A stretch of DNA of 64,000 nt, from assembly GCA_965267435.1 (NCBI GenBank), contig OZ253960.1, positions 1,922,001-1,986,000 on the forward strand, in the 5' to 3' direction. Position numbers and translations under genes: made by a program. The notes below the pieces were generated by a model, which searched no databases, was not told where the DNA came from, and saw only the letters and a program-made list of their open reading frames with translations. The stretch comes from JAWPMT01 sp965267435 (GTDB lineage: Bacteria; Bacteroidota; Bacteroidia; Cytophagales; Cyclobacteriaceae). Below, piece after piece: positions 50,896 through 59,323 of this stretch; the first letter of the stretch is position 1, and every line of letters begins with the position of its first letter.

Positions 50896-52308
50896 TTACA
50901 ATTTTTGATTCTTCGGGTCGTAGTCTATCGGGACAATATCGGCAAAACGCTCCCAAGCCCAATACCCTACGGTAGAAACTCCAAGAGGCTGCCTAATATG
51001 ACCGTTGGCATCCACGATAACCGAAGATTCTTTTAATCTGAGCATTGACCTTTGCACATCCGGTTTCCTTGTCAAAAATAGAACATAATCTCTAGTTAGC
51101 ATAGCCTGCTCCTGCAAGTCACTCGCCATCCGGATCAAATAAAGCTCACTTTCCTTTTCTCTGGCATATTCGATATACAAGTAATTGGGAAATGAAATCG
51201 TCCAGCTGAAGTCATTATTTCTGACAACCACGTCCTCAGACCGCGCAATTTCGGGGGTAGGATCCGAGACTTTGACGATGTCGTCCGCCTGGTACATTCT
51301 GAATCCCTCCTTCTTCAAACGCTCCTGCACGAGCGACTTCAGGAAATGTCTCAATGAGCCACTGTAACTTTTGTAGCGCGCCTTCTTCCAGCGCTTCCGA
51401 TCCTTCTTGTCCAAAATGGGCAGCTGTTCGAAGCGCACGTTACCATAGTACGTAAGTCCGTCGCTCAGATTCTCAAATCGCTCGAGCTCGTAGATGATCA
51501 TGTAGCCAAGGGCTTCATTGCGTATCCTCAAGGGAGCGCTGGCCTCAGCAAAAAGGGAGTTGTTGGCATCGGTGTAGAACTCCAGCACATCGGGATTGAG
51601 GAGCTTACATCGGGAGGCATTGAGTGTATTGCCAAAAAACTCTCTTTCAAAAATCTTGTAGGCTTTGTCCCAGTCTTCTGTGGGCTTCAACCGGGTAGAT
51701 GCCACCTCAATGCCCTGCAGCTCATTCGTTCTCAACCGCAACCGACCATTCACCGTCAGGTCGCCATTTCCCTGAACCTTTACTTCGAACAGTACCTTAT
51801 GAAAACTCACATGTGAGAATACGAGCTCATAAGTACCCCAGGGAACCTCGTTGAAGCGATAAAAGCCATTCTCATTCGTCACGGCACCAATCGACGTACC
51901 ATTGAGGTACACATTCACGCCTGGTATCACTTCATTCGTATCTGCATCTCTCGCCCAGCCGGCAATGATGAAATCGCTCTGGCCGGTTGGCGCTTCGGCA
52001 TTGGGCTCCTTTTCCCGTTTGAGGATGATCTGGTCTCCATCAATGCTATACGTCAGTTTAGTACCCACCAGCAATCGATCCAGAAACTTGGTGAGCTTGT
52101 CGTCCTCTGACTTGATAGTGTAAAGGCTACCTGCGGGAACAATTGTAGAGTTATAAGAGAAGAAGAAGCCCGTCTGTGCGGAGATGCTGTCGAGGATTTG
52201 CTCGAGCGGCACATTGCTTGCTGACAGCGAGACCGTTGTATTGGACTGCTGAGCGAAGGTCGGGTAGGTCAAAACCAGCAATAAAAAAATCCAACACCCT
52301 CTGCGCAT
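50896..52308 (-). CDS. STN plus carboxypeptidase-regulatory-like domain protein, no TonB barrel
   Basis: 470 residues from the ATG at 52308. A signal peptide (IFLLLVLTYPTFA-Q) is followed by a secretin/TonB N-terminal (STN) domain at about 20-100 (VSLSASNVPLEQILDSISAQ) and a carboxypeptidase-regulatory-like beta domain at about 115-195 (GWARDADTNEVIPGVNVYLN). Residues 210-470 are an unassigned domain; the TonB plug and 22-strand barrel of FecA-type receptors are missing. It lies between sigma and FecR genes and so may be the signal sensor that replaces a receptor. Confidence 0.82.
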   Translation of the reverse strand: MRRGCWIFLLLVLTYPTFAQQSNTTVSLSASNVPLEQILDSISAQTGFFFSYNSTIVPAGSLYTIKSEDDKLTKFLDRLLVGTKLTYSIDGDQIILKREKEPNAEAPTGQSDFIIAGWARDADTNEVIPGVNVYLNGTSIGAVTNENGFYRFNEVPWGTYELVFSHVSFHKVLFEVKVQGNGDLTVNGRLRLRTNELQGIEVASTRLKPTEDWDKAYKIFEREFFGNTLNASRCKLLNPDVLEFYTDANNSLFAEASAPLRIRNEALGYMIIYELERFENLSDGLTYYGNVRFEQLPILDKKDRKRWKKARYKSYSGSLRHFLKSLVQERLKKEGFRMYQADDIVKVSDPTPEIARSEDVVVRNNDFSWTISFPNYLYIEYAREKESELYLIRMASDLQEQAMLTRDYVLFLTRKPDVQRSMLRLKESSVIVDANGHIRQPLGVSTVGYWAWERFADIVPIDYDPKNQKL

Positions 52309-52318
52309 ACACACAAAA

Positions 52319-52867
52319 CTAATCTCTTTTCATCGCTGTCAATCGCGTTCGCAGCAGCTTCAGTGCCTTGCCCATCTGCACCTCCACTGTTTTTACAGAT
52401 ATCTCCAGATGATCGGCAATTTCCTGGTATTTTAACCCTTCATAGCGGCTTAGCTTGAATATTTCGCTGCACCGTGGGGGAAGGTTGTTGACTTCCTGGA
52501 GGATCATCTCCTGCATGTCCACGGCCTCATCCCTGAAATGACGGTCCTCGACGGATTCTTCCATAGACTGGATGACATATTGACGATAGCTGTCTTTTAC
52601 CTTTTCGTGCTTCAGGTGATTCAGGCAAGTATTGTGAACCGACCGGTACAGGTAGCTCTTGATAGATGAGTCCAAAGCAAGGTGCTCACACTTCTCCCAA
52701 AACTTCACAAACACCTCCTGCACGATCTCCTCCGCATCTTCCCGGAGGTCCATGAACCGAAAGGCATAAGACACCATGATGCTGTAGTATTCGTTGAATA
52801 CAAGTTCGAAAGCGCGCTTATCTTTGTTTCGAAGTCGATCTACCAGTATTGATTCGGAATCGGCCAA
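52319..52867 (-). CDS. ECF RNA polymerase sigma factor, FecI-like
   Basis: 182 residues. Region 2 (FNEYYSIMVSYAFRFMDLRE, then DAEEIVQEVFVKFWE) and region 4 (LPPRCSEIFKLSRYEGLKYQEI, then HLEISVKTVEVQM) fit the Bacteroidota ECF family. The start is TTG at 52867: an in-frame stop lies 19-21 nt upstream and no ATG occurs before residue 31. It directs transcription of the linked FecR/STN genes or others. It starts 11 bp from the divergent menE start. Confidence 0.9.
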   Translation of the reverse strand: MADSESILVDRLRNKDKRAFELVFNEYYSIMVSYAFRFMDLREDAEEIVQEVFVKFWEKCEHLALDSSIKSYLYRSVHNTCLNHLKHEKVKDSYRQYVIQSMEESVEDRHFRDEAVDMQEMILQEVNNLPPRCSEIFKLSRYEGLKYQEIADHLEISVKTVEVQMGKALKLLRTRLTAMKRD

Positions 52868-52878
52868 TGCTTTGAAAA

Positions 52879-53919
52879 ATGTTGTTTATTGTTGAAAATC
52901 AAGAACTTTCCACTGATAACATCAAGAAGAGAGCTTTTGATCCAAATAAATTTTCCCCAAACGCAAATTACGTAATAGAATTCATTGTTTCGTGGTTAAA
53001 CGGCACGCAAGACTTCCAGTTTCATACCTCGGGGTCCACCGGCAAACCTAAATCAATTCGCCTATCTAGGGAAGTACTCGAGTACAGTGCACGTCAAACA
53101 ATGGAAATAATTGGGTGGCCCTCGACTACGGCCAGTCGATTTCTGCTCTGCATCAACCCGCGATTCATCGGTGGCACCATGGTTATTGTCAGGGCCTTAT
53201 TGTCCGAAGCGACACTGGAGATAGTGCCACCATCGAGCGACATTACGCTCAATCACGCCTACCACCTGACTTCTATGGTGCCCCTGCAGGTGAAAAAGAT
53301 CCTGGAACAATCTCCAAATACATTCAACAACCTTCGCCATGTGCTGATTGGTGGCGGTCAGCTCCAAGCCAATGTAGAAGCTCAGCTCCTGCCACTTAGC
53401 ACACAATTTTATCACACCTATGGCATGACGGAGACCGCCTCCCATGTGGCATTGAGAAAGATCGGCCAGCCATATTACAAGGCCGTCGGTGATGCTCACT
53501 TTCAATCCGCGGAGGACGGATCGCTGGAGATCACAGGTACGGTGACCAAAGGTCGCCTCGTACAAACAACAGACATAGTGAAACTGATTGGTGATCAGCA
53601 ATTTCAATGGTTAGGCCGCAAGGACTTTGTCATTAATACAGGAGGATTTAAAGTGCAGCCCGAACATGTTGAGTCGACAATAGCACCGCAACTCCAGGGA
53701 AGATATATTATCTCCTCTCTTCCCGACGACCTACTTGGTCAACGTGTAGTTTTAATTGCAGAAGAGCCCATCAAAGAATTGGATTTCAGTAAATTACACC
53801 CCTACGAAAAACCCAAAGACCTGTTTTTCGGCAAGAAGGTCATCCTGACTGCCAATGACAAAGTAGATCGAAAAGCAACGCACGAAGCCCTACTAAAGAC
53901 CCTGTCCCTTGAAAGTTAA
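52879..53919 (+). CDS. menE: o-succinylbenzoate--CoA ligase
   Basis: 346 residues, short for the adenylate-forming family but usual for Bacteroidota MenE. The P-loop is HTSGSTGKPKSIRL near 50, the second motif YHTYGMTETASHVALR near 180, and the hinge WLGRKDFVINTGGFKVQPEHVE near 250, ending with the catalytic lysine in ANDKVDRKATHE. It activates o-succinylbenzoate for naphthoate ring closure. It is separated from menD by the leftward sigma trio. Its stop overlaps the next gene by 11 bp. Confidence 0.9.
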   Translation: MLFIVENQELSTDNIKKRAFDPNKFSPNANYVIEFIVSWLNGTQDFQFHTSGSTGKPKSIRLSREVLEYSARQTMEIIGWPSTTASRFLLCINPRFIGGTMVIVRALLSEATLEIVPPSSDITLNHAYHLTSMVPLQVKKILEQSPNTFNNLRHVLIGGGQLQANVEAQLLPLSTQFYHTYGMTETASHVALRKIGQPYYKAVGDAHFQSAEDGSLEITGTVTKGRLVQTTDIVKLIGDQQFQWLGRKDFVINTGGFKVQPEHVESTIAPQLQGRYIISSLPDDLLGQRVVLIAEEPIKELDFSKLHPYEKPKDLFFGKKVILTANDKVDRKATHEALLKTLSLES

Positions 53920-54601
53920 ACTGTCCTACCAAACGCTACACCTGCCTCCCCCCTTCGCCTACGCGTATACACTGGATATGGAGGCGATGCAGGGATCACT
54001 GCATGTGGCGTTCGACCACGAATATCTCCACCGCGAACAGATCAGTACGGAAGAAATACTTGAGGAGGGTTTTTCAGAGAACGATAACTACTCCTGGCAT
54101 GGAGAGCTACCAGAGATCTGGTTAAGAGTAGTCCAGCAATTGTTGTCAGAGACATCGACCACTAATAAAAAGCCCGAAGACGACTTTCAGGAAACCTACC
54201 TGCACCTGGAAATATCAGACGGGTCGATAGACTCAGGTTTTCCTGAGAACCCCGGCGATTGGCAGTACAAAATGGAGGAGTTGATACAAGCGATTTATGA
54301 AGTATCTGGTCGCGAAAAGGCCTTCTACCTCGGTATCCACGACCAAGCCAAATCCAGTCGTGTGGAGATCCATGCCAGCTTCGTACATAGACAGCTGGAG
54401 GTAGTCACCAATGGTTCTAAGCGCTCGAAGGACTGGCATTTCTTGGGCGAAGTCTTTCTGGAATTGGAAAACATGTCGATCCCCACCGATGGCAAAGAGC
54501 GAATGTCAAAAAAGGGTCTGTGGTTGACTTTTGACGATGAGGCTTACTATAAGCTCAATGAAGCAGAAGCCCGACATCTCTGGGAGCAAGTCCTAGCGTA
54601 G
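53909..54601 (+). CDS. hypothetical protein downstream of menE
   Basis: 230 residues, TTG start overlapping the menE stop (TTGAAAGTTAAACTG). No signal peptide or membrane segment. The protein is acidic, with alternating strands and helices (ISTEEILEEGFSENDNYSW, GKERMSKKGLWLTFDDEAYY). No family was recognised. The overlap suggests translational coupling to menE, but no enzymatic motif of the men pathway is visible, so its role is unknown. Confidence 0.6.
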   Translation: MKVKLSYQTLHLPPPFAYAYTLDMEAMQGSLHVAFDHEYLHREQISTEEILEEGFSENDNYSWHGELPEIWLRVVQQLLSETSTTNKKPEDDFQETYLHLEISDGSIDSGFPENPGDWQYKMEELIQAIYEVSGREKAFYLGIHDQAKSSRVEIHASFVHRQLEVVTNGSKRSKDWHFLGEVFLELENMSIPTDGKERMSKKGLWLTFDDEAYYKLNEAEARHLWEQVLA

Positions 54602-54635
54602 GTCACTGATCAGCCTGCTAATACGGAGCTATCTT

Positions 54636-54677
54636 TAAAATGAAAAAGCCCCCATGCTTGACGCAGGAGGGCCTTCC
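54636..54677 (-). terminator. imperfect terminator of the DUF5684 gene
   Basis: Arms 54646-54657 (AAGCCCCCATGC) and 54663-54675 (GCAGGAGGGCCTT) form an imperfect GC-rich stem with a 5-nt loop. On the minus strand it is followed by TTTTTCATTTT. It also lies after the plus-strand gene at 53909-54601. Confidence 0.7.
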
Positions 54678-54696
54678 TGGTTTTCTATGGGATGAA

Positions 54697-55044
54697 TTAG
54701 CCCGCGGCGCCTTTGTATTTCGCCGAGCCAAAGCCCAATAATGGATAGAAGATGAATGGCAACAATATCAAGCCGATTGTGAAACCTACTCCTTGTCCAA
54801 AACTCTTGGAGAGTAGATTAGTGACAATGATCGCGATGACCAGGTTTACAATTGGCAGGAGCAAGAGAATGATCCACCAAGCCGGCTTGCCCACAATCTC
54901 CAACAATACAATTATGTTGTAGATGGGAATAATGGCTGCCCATCCTGGCTTTCCAGCTTTTGTGAAGACCTTCCACATACTGGCAATGAGAAGAATTACG
55001 ATTCCGATGTAAAGAATTACACCAATAGTTCCACCGTTGTCCAT
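54697..55044 (-). CDS. DUF5684 membrane protein
   Basis: 115 residues with three membrane segments (VILYIGIVILLIASMW, WWIILLLLPIVNLVIAIIV, FTIGLILLPFIFYPLLGFGS). The motif AGKPGWAAIIPIYNIIVLLEI is typical of DUF5684 and of segments fused to signal peptidases in Bacteroidota. The stand-alone function is unknown. It is followed by the terminator at 54636. Confidence 0.85.
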   Translation of the reverse strand: MDNGGTIGVILYIGIVILLIASMWKVFTKAGKPGWAAIIPIYNIIVLLEIVGKPAWWIILLLLPIVNLVIAIIVTNLLSKSFGQGVGFTIGLILLPFIFYPLLGFGSAKYKGAAG

Positions 55045-55195
55045 AATAAATTGTTAAGTTAGTTTAGATGCTAGCTGGAAAATATGACTATTTGCAGTAC
55101 ATAGCAAGTTTCATGCAGCGGATAAGGCCATTAAGCGCGTATTTTAAGGCCGCAATCCAAGAAAGACCTTAATTTAGGGATTCACCATCACGCCT

Positions 55196-55612
55196 ATGCA
55201 GTCCAGAAGTCTGTTTTCTAAAATTCGGTCGTCAGTCGCACAATTTTTCGATGGTATGACAGTCCTGGAGTTCATCGCCAGATTACTCTTCGCTATCCCG
55301 ATGATTCTGGCTGGCATCGTGCACTTCTCCCGGACTTCAGTAGTAGCGCGGCTTGTCCCTCGTTATTTGCCCAATAGAGAACTTTGGGTATACCTGACAG
55401 GTGCTGGGTTCATTCTGGCCAGCATTGCGATCATCCTCAACCGTAAAAGTCGTCTCGCGGCTTACGGATTGGGCATCATGCTGCTATTGTTTGCACTGAT
55501 GATACACATGAAGGGCTTCCTCCGCGGCAATCCGCTTGCCTCCAGTCTTTTCCTTAGAGATATTTCGTTGGCAGGAGCTTCGATTTTTCTTGCGCTCAAA
55601 TCCCGGAACTGA
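55196..55612 (+). CDS. DoxX-like membrane protein
   Basis: 138 residues with four membrane segments (about 24-42, 68-86, 92-108, 118-134). The sequence LLFAIPMILAGIVHFSRTSVVARLVP and the loop PRYLPNRELWVYLTGAGFILASIAIIL resemble DoxX/DUF4345-like proteins. It is convergent with the radical SAM gene, leaving 6 bp. Members may take part in quinone-linked redox reactions, but no function is claimed. Confidence 0.75.
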   Translation: MQSRSLFSKIRSSVAQFFDGMTVLEFIARLLFAIPMILAGIVHFSRTSVVARLVPRYLPNRELWVYLTGAGFILASIAIILNRKSRLAAYGLGIMLLLFALMIHMKGFLRGNPLASSLFLRDISLAGASIFLALKSRN

Positions 55613-55618
55613 CCGCTG

Positions 55619-56674
55619 TCAGAATAAATTGTAATTACCACCCCGTCGGAACTTGGTTGTGTCATAAGGGGGCATGGACTTTCCCTCAAAGTGCCGCTTG
55701 TGGGAAGTCTTGAAGAGCTGTTCAATGATGTCGGCATAGTTGCCTGAACCTGACAGCCTCCTACCCCACTCGCTGTCATTGACATTGCCGCCGTGCATCG
55801 CACTGACCAGGTTCCAAACCTTCGAGGCCCGGTCCGGAAAATTTTTCACAAGCCAGTCTCTGGTAATTTCGCCGATGTGGCCATTGAGACGAACGATCGT
55901 ATAACCCGCTGTCCTCGCGCCCGCCTTGGCAGCCGACTCGAGGACCTGTGGTATCTCGTGATGATTGAGGCCAGGTATGATGGGTGCATTCATAATACCC
56001 ACTGGTACGCCGGCGTCTGTTAGCTTCTTAATGGCATCCAGTTTCCTGGCGGCGCTCGCTGTCCGAGGTTCCATTCGCTGTCTGAGAGATTCGTCAAGCG
56101 TAGTAATTGAGAAATAGACATGGACTAACTGCTCCTCAGCCAGTGGCTTGAGCAAGTCCAGGTCACGGGTTATAAGTGCATTCTTCGTGATGATCCCGAC
56201 GGGATTGCGATACTTCAGAAATACTTCCAGGAGGGACCTGGTAATCTTCAGTTTCTTTTCGAGCGGCTGATAGCAATCTGTATTGCCCGATAGCATGATG
56301 GAGGTAGCCTTCCAATTCTTGTTGAGAAACTGTTTCTCCAGCCGCTCTGCCGCGTTCTTTTTCGCTATGATCTTGGTCTCAAAGTCCAGTCCGGCACTAA
56401 ATCCCCAGTATTCGTGCGTATTCCTTGCGTAGCAATAAATGCAGCCATGCTCGCATCCCTGGTAGGGATTGATGGAATGCACAAAGGACAGGTCGGGACT
56501 ATCGTTTTCCGAAATGATCTTTTTCGGCGTCTCATAAAATATTTCTGTACGTGGCCGCTCGACCATCGCTGGTTCATCTAGTCCCTCCATATGCGCGTAG
56601 GTAACTGAATGCTTCAGGAAGCGATTGGCTACGTTGATCTGTGCTCCCTTGCCCTTAATGTACTCCGAATCCAT
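55619..56674 (-). CDS. PA0069-family radical SAM protein
   Basis: 351 residues. The iron-sulfur cysteines are C74, C78 and C81 in PYQGCEHGCIYCYARNTHEY, which is characteristic of the PA0069/SPL-like family, together with GLDFETKIIAKKNA and MLSGNTDCYQPLEKKLKITR. Substrates of this family are unknown, and similarity to spore photoproduct lyase has suggested DNA or nucleotide chemistry. A nested dyad 9 bp upstream (56683-56726) probably controls it. Confidence 0.93.
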   Translation of the reverse strand: MDSEYIKGKGAQINVANRFLKHSVTYAHMEGLDEPAMVERPRTEIFYETPKKIISENDSPDLSFVHSINPYQGCEHGCIYCYARNTHEYWGFSAGLDFETKIIAKKNAAERLEKQFLNKNWKATSIMLSGNTDCYQPLEKKLKITRSLLEVFLKYRNPVGIITKNALITRDLDLLKPLAEEQLVHVYFSITTLDESLRQRMEPRTASAARKLDAIKKLTDAGVPVGIMNAPIIPGLNHHEIPQVLESAAKAGARTAGYTIVRLNGHIGEITRDWLVKNFPDRASKVWNLVSAMHGGNVNDSEWGRRLSGSGNYADIIEQLFKTSHKRHFEGKSMPPYDTTKFRRGGNYNLF

Positions 56675-56682
56675 AGAGTAAA

Positions 56683-56726
56683 TATACTAATTTAGTTAGC
56701 ATTAAAGCTAATATTATTAGTATATA
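56683..56726. promoter_or_regulatory. 44-bp nested dyad upstream of the radical SAM gene
   Basis: ATATACTAAT (56683-56692) and ATTAGTATAT (56717-56726) are perfect inverted arms. TTAGC (56697-56701) and GCTAA (56708-56712) form an inner pair about the same centre. The element lies between the start codon at 56674 and the end of the rhomboid gene. Its position fits an operator over a leader or promoter. Confidence 0.6.
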
Positions 56727-56743
56727 TCTACAGCTTGACTACA

Positions 56744-57295
56744 TCATTTAGCAATCTTGCTGGACTTGCTAAGACCCCAGGCTGTACCTACTCCTACGAT
56801 GGCACCAAACAGGTGAGATTCCCAGCTCACTCTGCTATTCATGGTAAACAGTCCGTAAACAAGTCCCCCATAGATCGCAATGATCACGAGGCTGATGAAC
56901 AGGGATCGGAAGTCCCTCTTGAAAAAGCCCATGGCAATGAGGAAGCCGGCCAGGGCATATACTACCCCGCTCGCGCCAATGTGTGAAGAGTCCCTTGCCA
57001 GCAGCCAGACGAAGAAATTGGTGAATAGGTAGCACTGAAGAAACACCTGGTTGGCGATCCGATTGTAGAAAACATAAAGCGTCACCCCCAGGAAAAGCAT
57101 AGGAAAGGTATTACTAATGATATGCTGAACGCTACCGTGGATGAGGGGTGCGGTCAATATGCCAAGAGCGCCCTGAACGGTTCTGGGCCGAATGCCGAGA
57201 AAGCCCAACTCGACATGCAGAAAAAATTCAACGCTGAAAAAAACCCACATGAGGAAAACAAACCTCAATGGGGGAACGATGCTAGCTCTTTGCAA
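56744..57295 (-). CDS. rhomboid-family intramembrane serine protease
   Basis: 183 residues, six membrane segments. The catalytic dyad is Ser109 in HIGASGVVYALAGF and His161 in SWESHLFGAIVG, with the HGSVQHIISNTFPM motif of the family near 53. The start is TTG at 57295; an in-frame stop lies 12-10 nt before it and no ATG occurs before residue 16. It cleaves membrane proteins within the bilayer, substrates unknown. Confidence 0.9.
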   Translation of the reverse strand: MQRASIVPPLRFVFLMWVFFSVEFFLHVELGFLGIRPRTVQGALGILTAPLIHGSVQHIISNTFPMLFLGVTLYVFYNRIANQVFLQCYLFTNFFVWLLARDSSHIGASGVVYALAGFLIAMGFFKRDFRSLFISLVIIAIYGGLVYGLFTMNSRVSWESHLFGAIVGVGTAWGLSKSSKIAK

Positions 57296-57321
57296 TATTT
57301 GGATCTATCAGTTTGAGTAAA

Positions 57322-57352
57322 AATAAAAAAAGCCGCCCGTTGGAGCAGCTTT
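57322..57352 (-). terminator. intrinsic terminator of the TerB-like gene
   Basis: AAAGCCGC (57329-57336) and GCAGCTTT (57345-57352) pair as an 8-bp stem with one G-T wobble and an 8-nt loop. On the minus strand it is followed by TTTTATTTTTA. It lies between the TerB-like and rhomboid genes. Confidence 0.78.
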
Positions 57353-57376
57353 CACAATCTATTTTGGGATGGATCA

Positions 57377-57853
57377 TCAAGCCCCGATCTTCTCAGGATC
57401 GGTGATCATCTTCAAGTCCATCAGCGTTTGCTCTTCGTAGCTCACAGATAGGTACCCGAAAATACCTCCAGACGCTTCAGCAATCTTTTTAGCAAGATCC
57501 TTCAGAGAAGCGTAGAATTTTATGGCAAATACCCGATCGATCTTGGGAAGGATATGGTTCAGCTTACGCAGTTCCTGCTCAATATCAGAGGTCCGATCAC
57601 TTACTTCTTCAGGCAACTCTTCAGTGAACTTGTTGAAATTCTCCTCGAAGTGCTCTCCTACTGCCTTGTAGTAGTCCACCAATTGTTCCCGTGCTCGGCT
57701 TTGCTTGCTTCGAGCCACATCAATGGCTTCTTTCCGTTCGGACTTGTCGATCTTCCCGTCAGCACCAGCAATCAAGATGGCTACATAAACGGGGGCATTC
57801 ATCATTACCTCTATTTCGTCTGGGCGCAGGTTCTCAAACTCTTCGATTTCCAT
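57377..57853 (-). CDS. TerB-like helical protein
   Basis: 158 residues, soluble and helical. The start APVYVAILIAGADGKIDKSE is like the TerB/tellurite-resistance fold (xxLIAxADGxIDxxE). The rest is helical with charged residues (EENFNKFTEELPEEVSDRTS). No membrane segment. Members bind metal or mediate signalling in stress clusters, but no ter genes are near. It follows the SanA-like gene by 102 bp. Confidence 0.7.
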   Translation of the reverse strand: MEIEEFENLRPDEIEVMMNAPVYVAILIAGADGKIDKSERKEAIDVARSKQSRAREQLVDYYKAVGEHFEENFNKFTEELPEEVSDRTSDIEQELRKLNHILPKIDRVFAIKFYASLKDLAKKIAEASGGIFGYLSVSYEEQTLMDLKMITDPEKIGA

Positions 57854-57955
57854 GTACTGCTGTATTGTTTATCTCAAGTATCTATCTGTAAATAATCGCT
57901 CGAAAATATAAATAAAATCGGACATTCAGGTGGTCGATTTGCTGGTCGGGTAGAA

Positions 57956-58612
57956 TTACTGAGGAATGCGCTCTCTCACTTGTATTGGCTCCTTTTCACC
58001 CAAAAACTTTGGTTGCTGACCGAGGAACCAAACTTCGAAAAGGGCCATGGGCCTTGCGAGGATTTCGCGAGCCATCAATCTGAATGGAATTGTATCAGGA
58101 CCCTGCGCCGCAAACCCCACAGCCTGCAACCCACTGTGCTGTGCAATGAACAGTGCCCGGGGCAAATGGAAGTACTGGGTGACGATGATAATACTGTCCT
58201 GACCAAAAATTGCCCTGGCCCTGACGATGGAATCCAGCGTCCGAAATCCCGCATAATCCAGCGTCATGTCTTCATATTCGACCCGCTGTTCCGACAGGGC
58301 ACGCTGCAGCTCAATGGGCTCATTGTACTCTCGCTGACTATTGTCTCCACTGAGCAACAAATGATTCACAATCCGACTATGGTACAGCTCCGCTGCCGCA
58401 TTGATCCTACCTGAGAAAAAAATGTTCTGATCGCCCTCTATGGTCCAGCGGCTGGTACCCAATGTCAGCGCCACCGGATAGCCCCGCTCGAGCTCACCCA
58501 TTTCCTCGATGATCGAGGAGCGGTACGCCAGGAGCATACCGGCATTGATGACCACGATGAGGATGATCACAGATAGTGAGGACCAGATGAAGAACTTTAG
58601 CAGTTTTCTCAT
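57956..58612 (-). CDS. SanA/YdcF-family (DUF218) membrane protein
   Basis: 218 residues. An N-terminal membrane anchor (FFIWSSLSVIILIVVINAGM) is followed by a DUF218 domain: LTLGTSRWTIEGDQN, INAAAELYHSRIVNHLLLSG, then TLDYAGFRTLDSIVRARAIF and SIIIVTQYFHLPRALFIA. It resembles SanA, which affects envelope permeability to vancomycin in E. coli. The enzyme activity is unknown. It lies 12 bp after the trmH-like gene. Confidence 0.88.
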   Translation of the reverse strand: MRKLLKFFIWSSLSVIILIVVINAGMLLAYRSSIIEEMGELERGYPVALTLGTSRWTIEGDQNIFFSGRINAAAELYHSRIVNHLLLSGDNSQREYNEPIELQRALSEQRVEYEDMTLDYAGFRTLDSIVRARAIFGQDSIIIVTQYFHLPRALFIAQHSGLQAVGFAAQGPDTIPFRLMAREILARPMALFEVWFLGQQPKFLGEKEPIQVRERIPQ

Positions 58613-58624
58613 GCAGCAGTCTTG

Positions 58625-59323
58625 TCAACCTGAAAGGTTGGCCAGCACAATATCGCTATTTTTCACAACGGCTTTGTACCATTCTAGTTTTAGTTCCTGA
58701 CGTTCTTTTGCACTCAGTCCCCATTCGAAGCTGCTGTCCAGCAGCTTCCTCATCAGATGATCCATCACTATAGCAACGCTCACGGACAGGTTGTAGCTAT
58801 CAGTAAAGCCTCTCATCGGGATCCTAATCTTCCGTTTGGCCCGTTGCAAAATCACATCACTCACCCCGGCATGTTCGTTCCCATAGAAAACAGCGGTCTT
58901 CTGCGTGAGCTCGAAGTCCTGAGGATCCATAGCGTCGGTACCCACCGTTGTAGCTACCAATTCATAGCCTTGCTCCTCCAGAAGATCCAGACATTTGGTT
59001 TCGTCAGGTCGCTCGTGTTCATCGTGATGGTGCAAAGTCAGCCACTTGGACGCACCACGCACTACGTAGGGGTTGACGCTGTAGATATTCTCTCTCTCAA
59101 TGGTATGAATGTCCTGGATGCCCAGACATTCGCAGGTCCGCAATACTGCGCTGGCGTTGTGTGGCTTGTAAATGTCCTCGAGCACTACAGTGAGAAATCT
59201 GGTCCTGCGGTCCATTACCTGCTCAATCAAGGCACGCTTGTTGTCAGTAACAAACTCCTCCAGGATCTCTATTTGCCTCGAGATGGACACTTGATCATGA
59301 ATCGTCTTTTGGTTTCTCCCCAT
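58625..59323 (-). CDS. trmH: TrmH/SpoU-family tRNA 2'-O-methyltransferase
   Basis: 232 residues from the ATG at 59323; a longer start at 59365 would overlap parC by 71 bp. SPOUT knot motifs are present: LEDIYKPHNASAVLRTCECLG near 56, FYGNEHAGVSD near 150, and IPMRGFTDSYNLSVSVAIVM near 175, as in TrmH (Gm18). It methylates a ribose in tRNA. The 3' end of parC overlaps this start by 29 bp, so translation may be coupled. Confidence 0.88.
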   Translation of the reverse strand: MGRNQKTIHDQVSISRQIEILEEFVTDNKRALIEQVMDRRTRFLTVVLEDIYKPHNASAVLRTCECLGIQDIHTIERENIYSVNPYVVRGASKWLTLHHHDEHERPDETKCLDLLEEQGYELVATTVGTDAMDPQDFELTQKTAVFYGNEHAGVSDVILQRAKRKIRIPMRGFTDSYNLSVSVAIVMDHLMRKLLDSSFEWGLSAKERQELKLEWYKAVVKNSDIVLANLSG

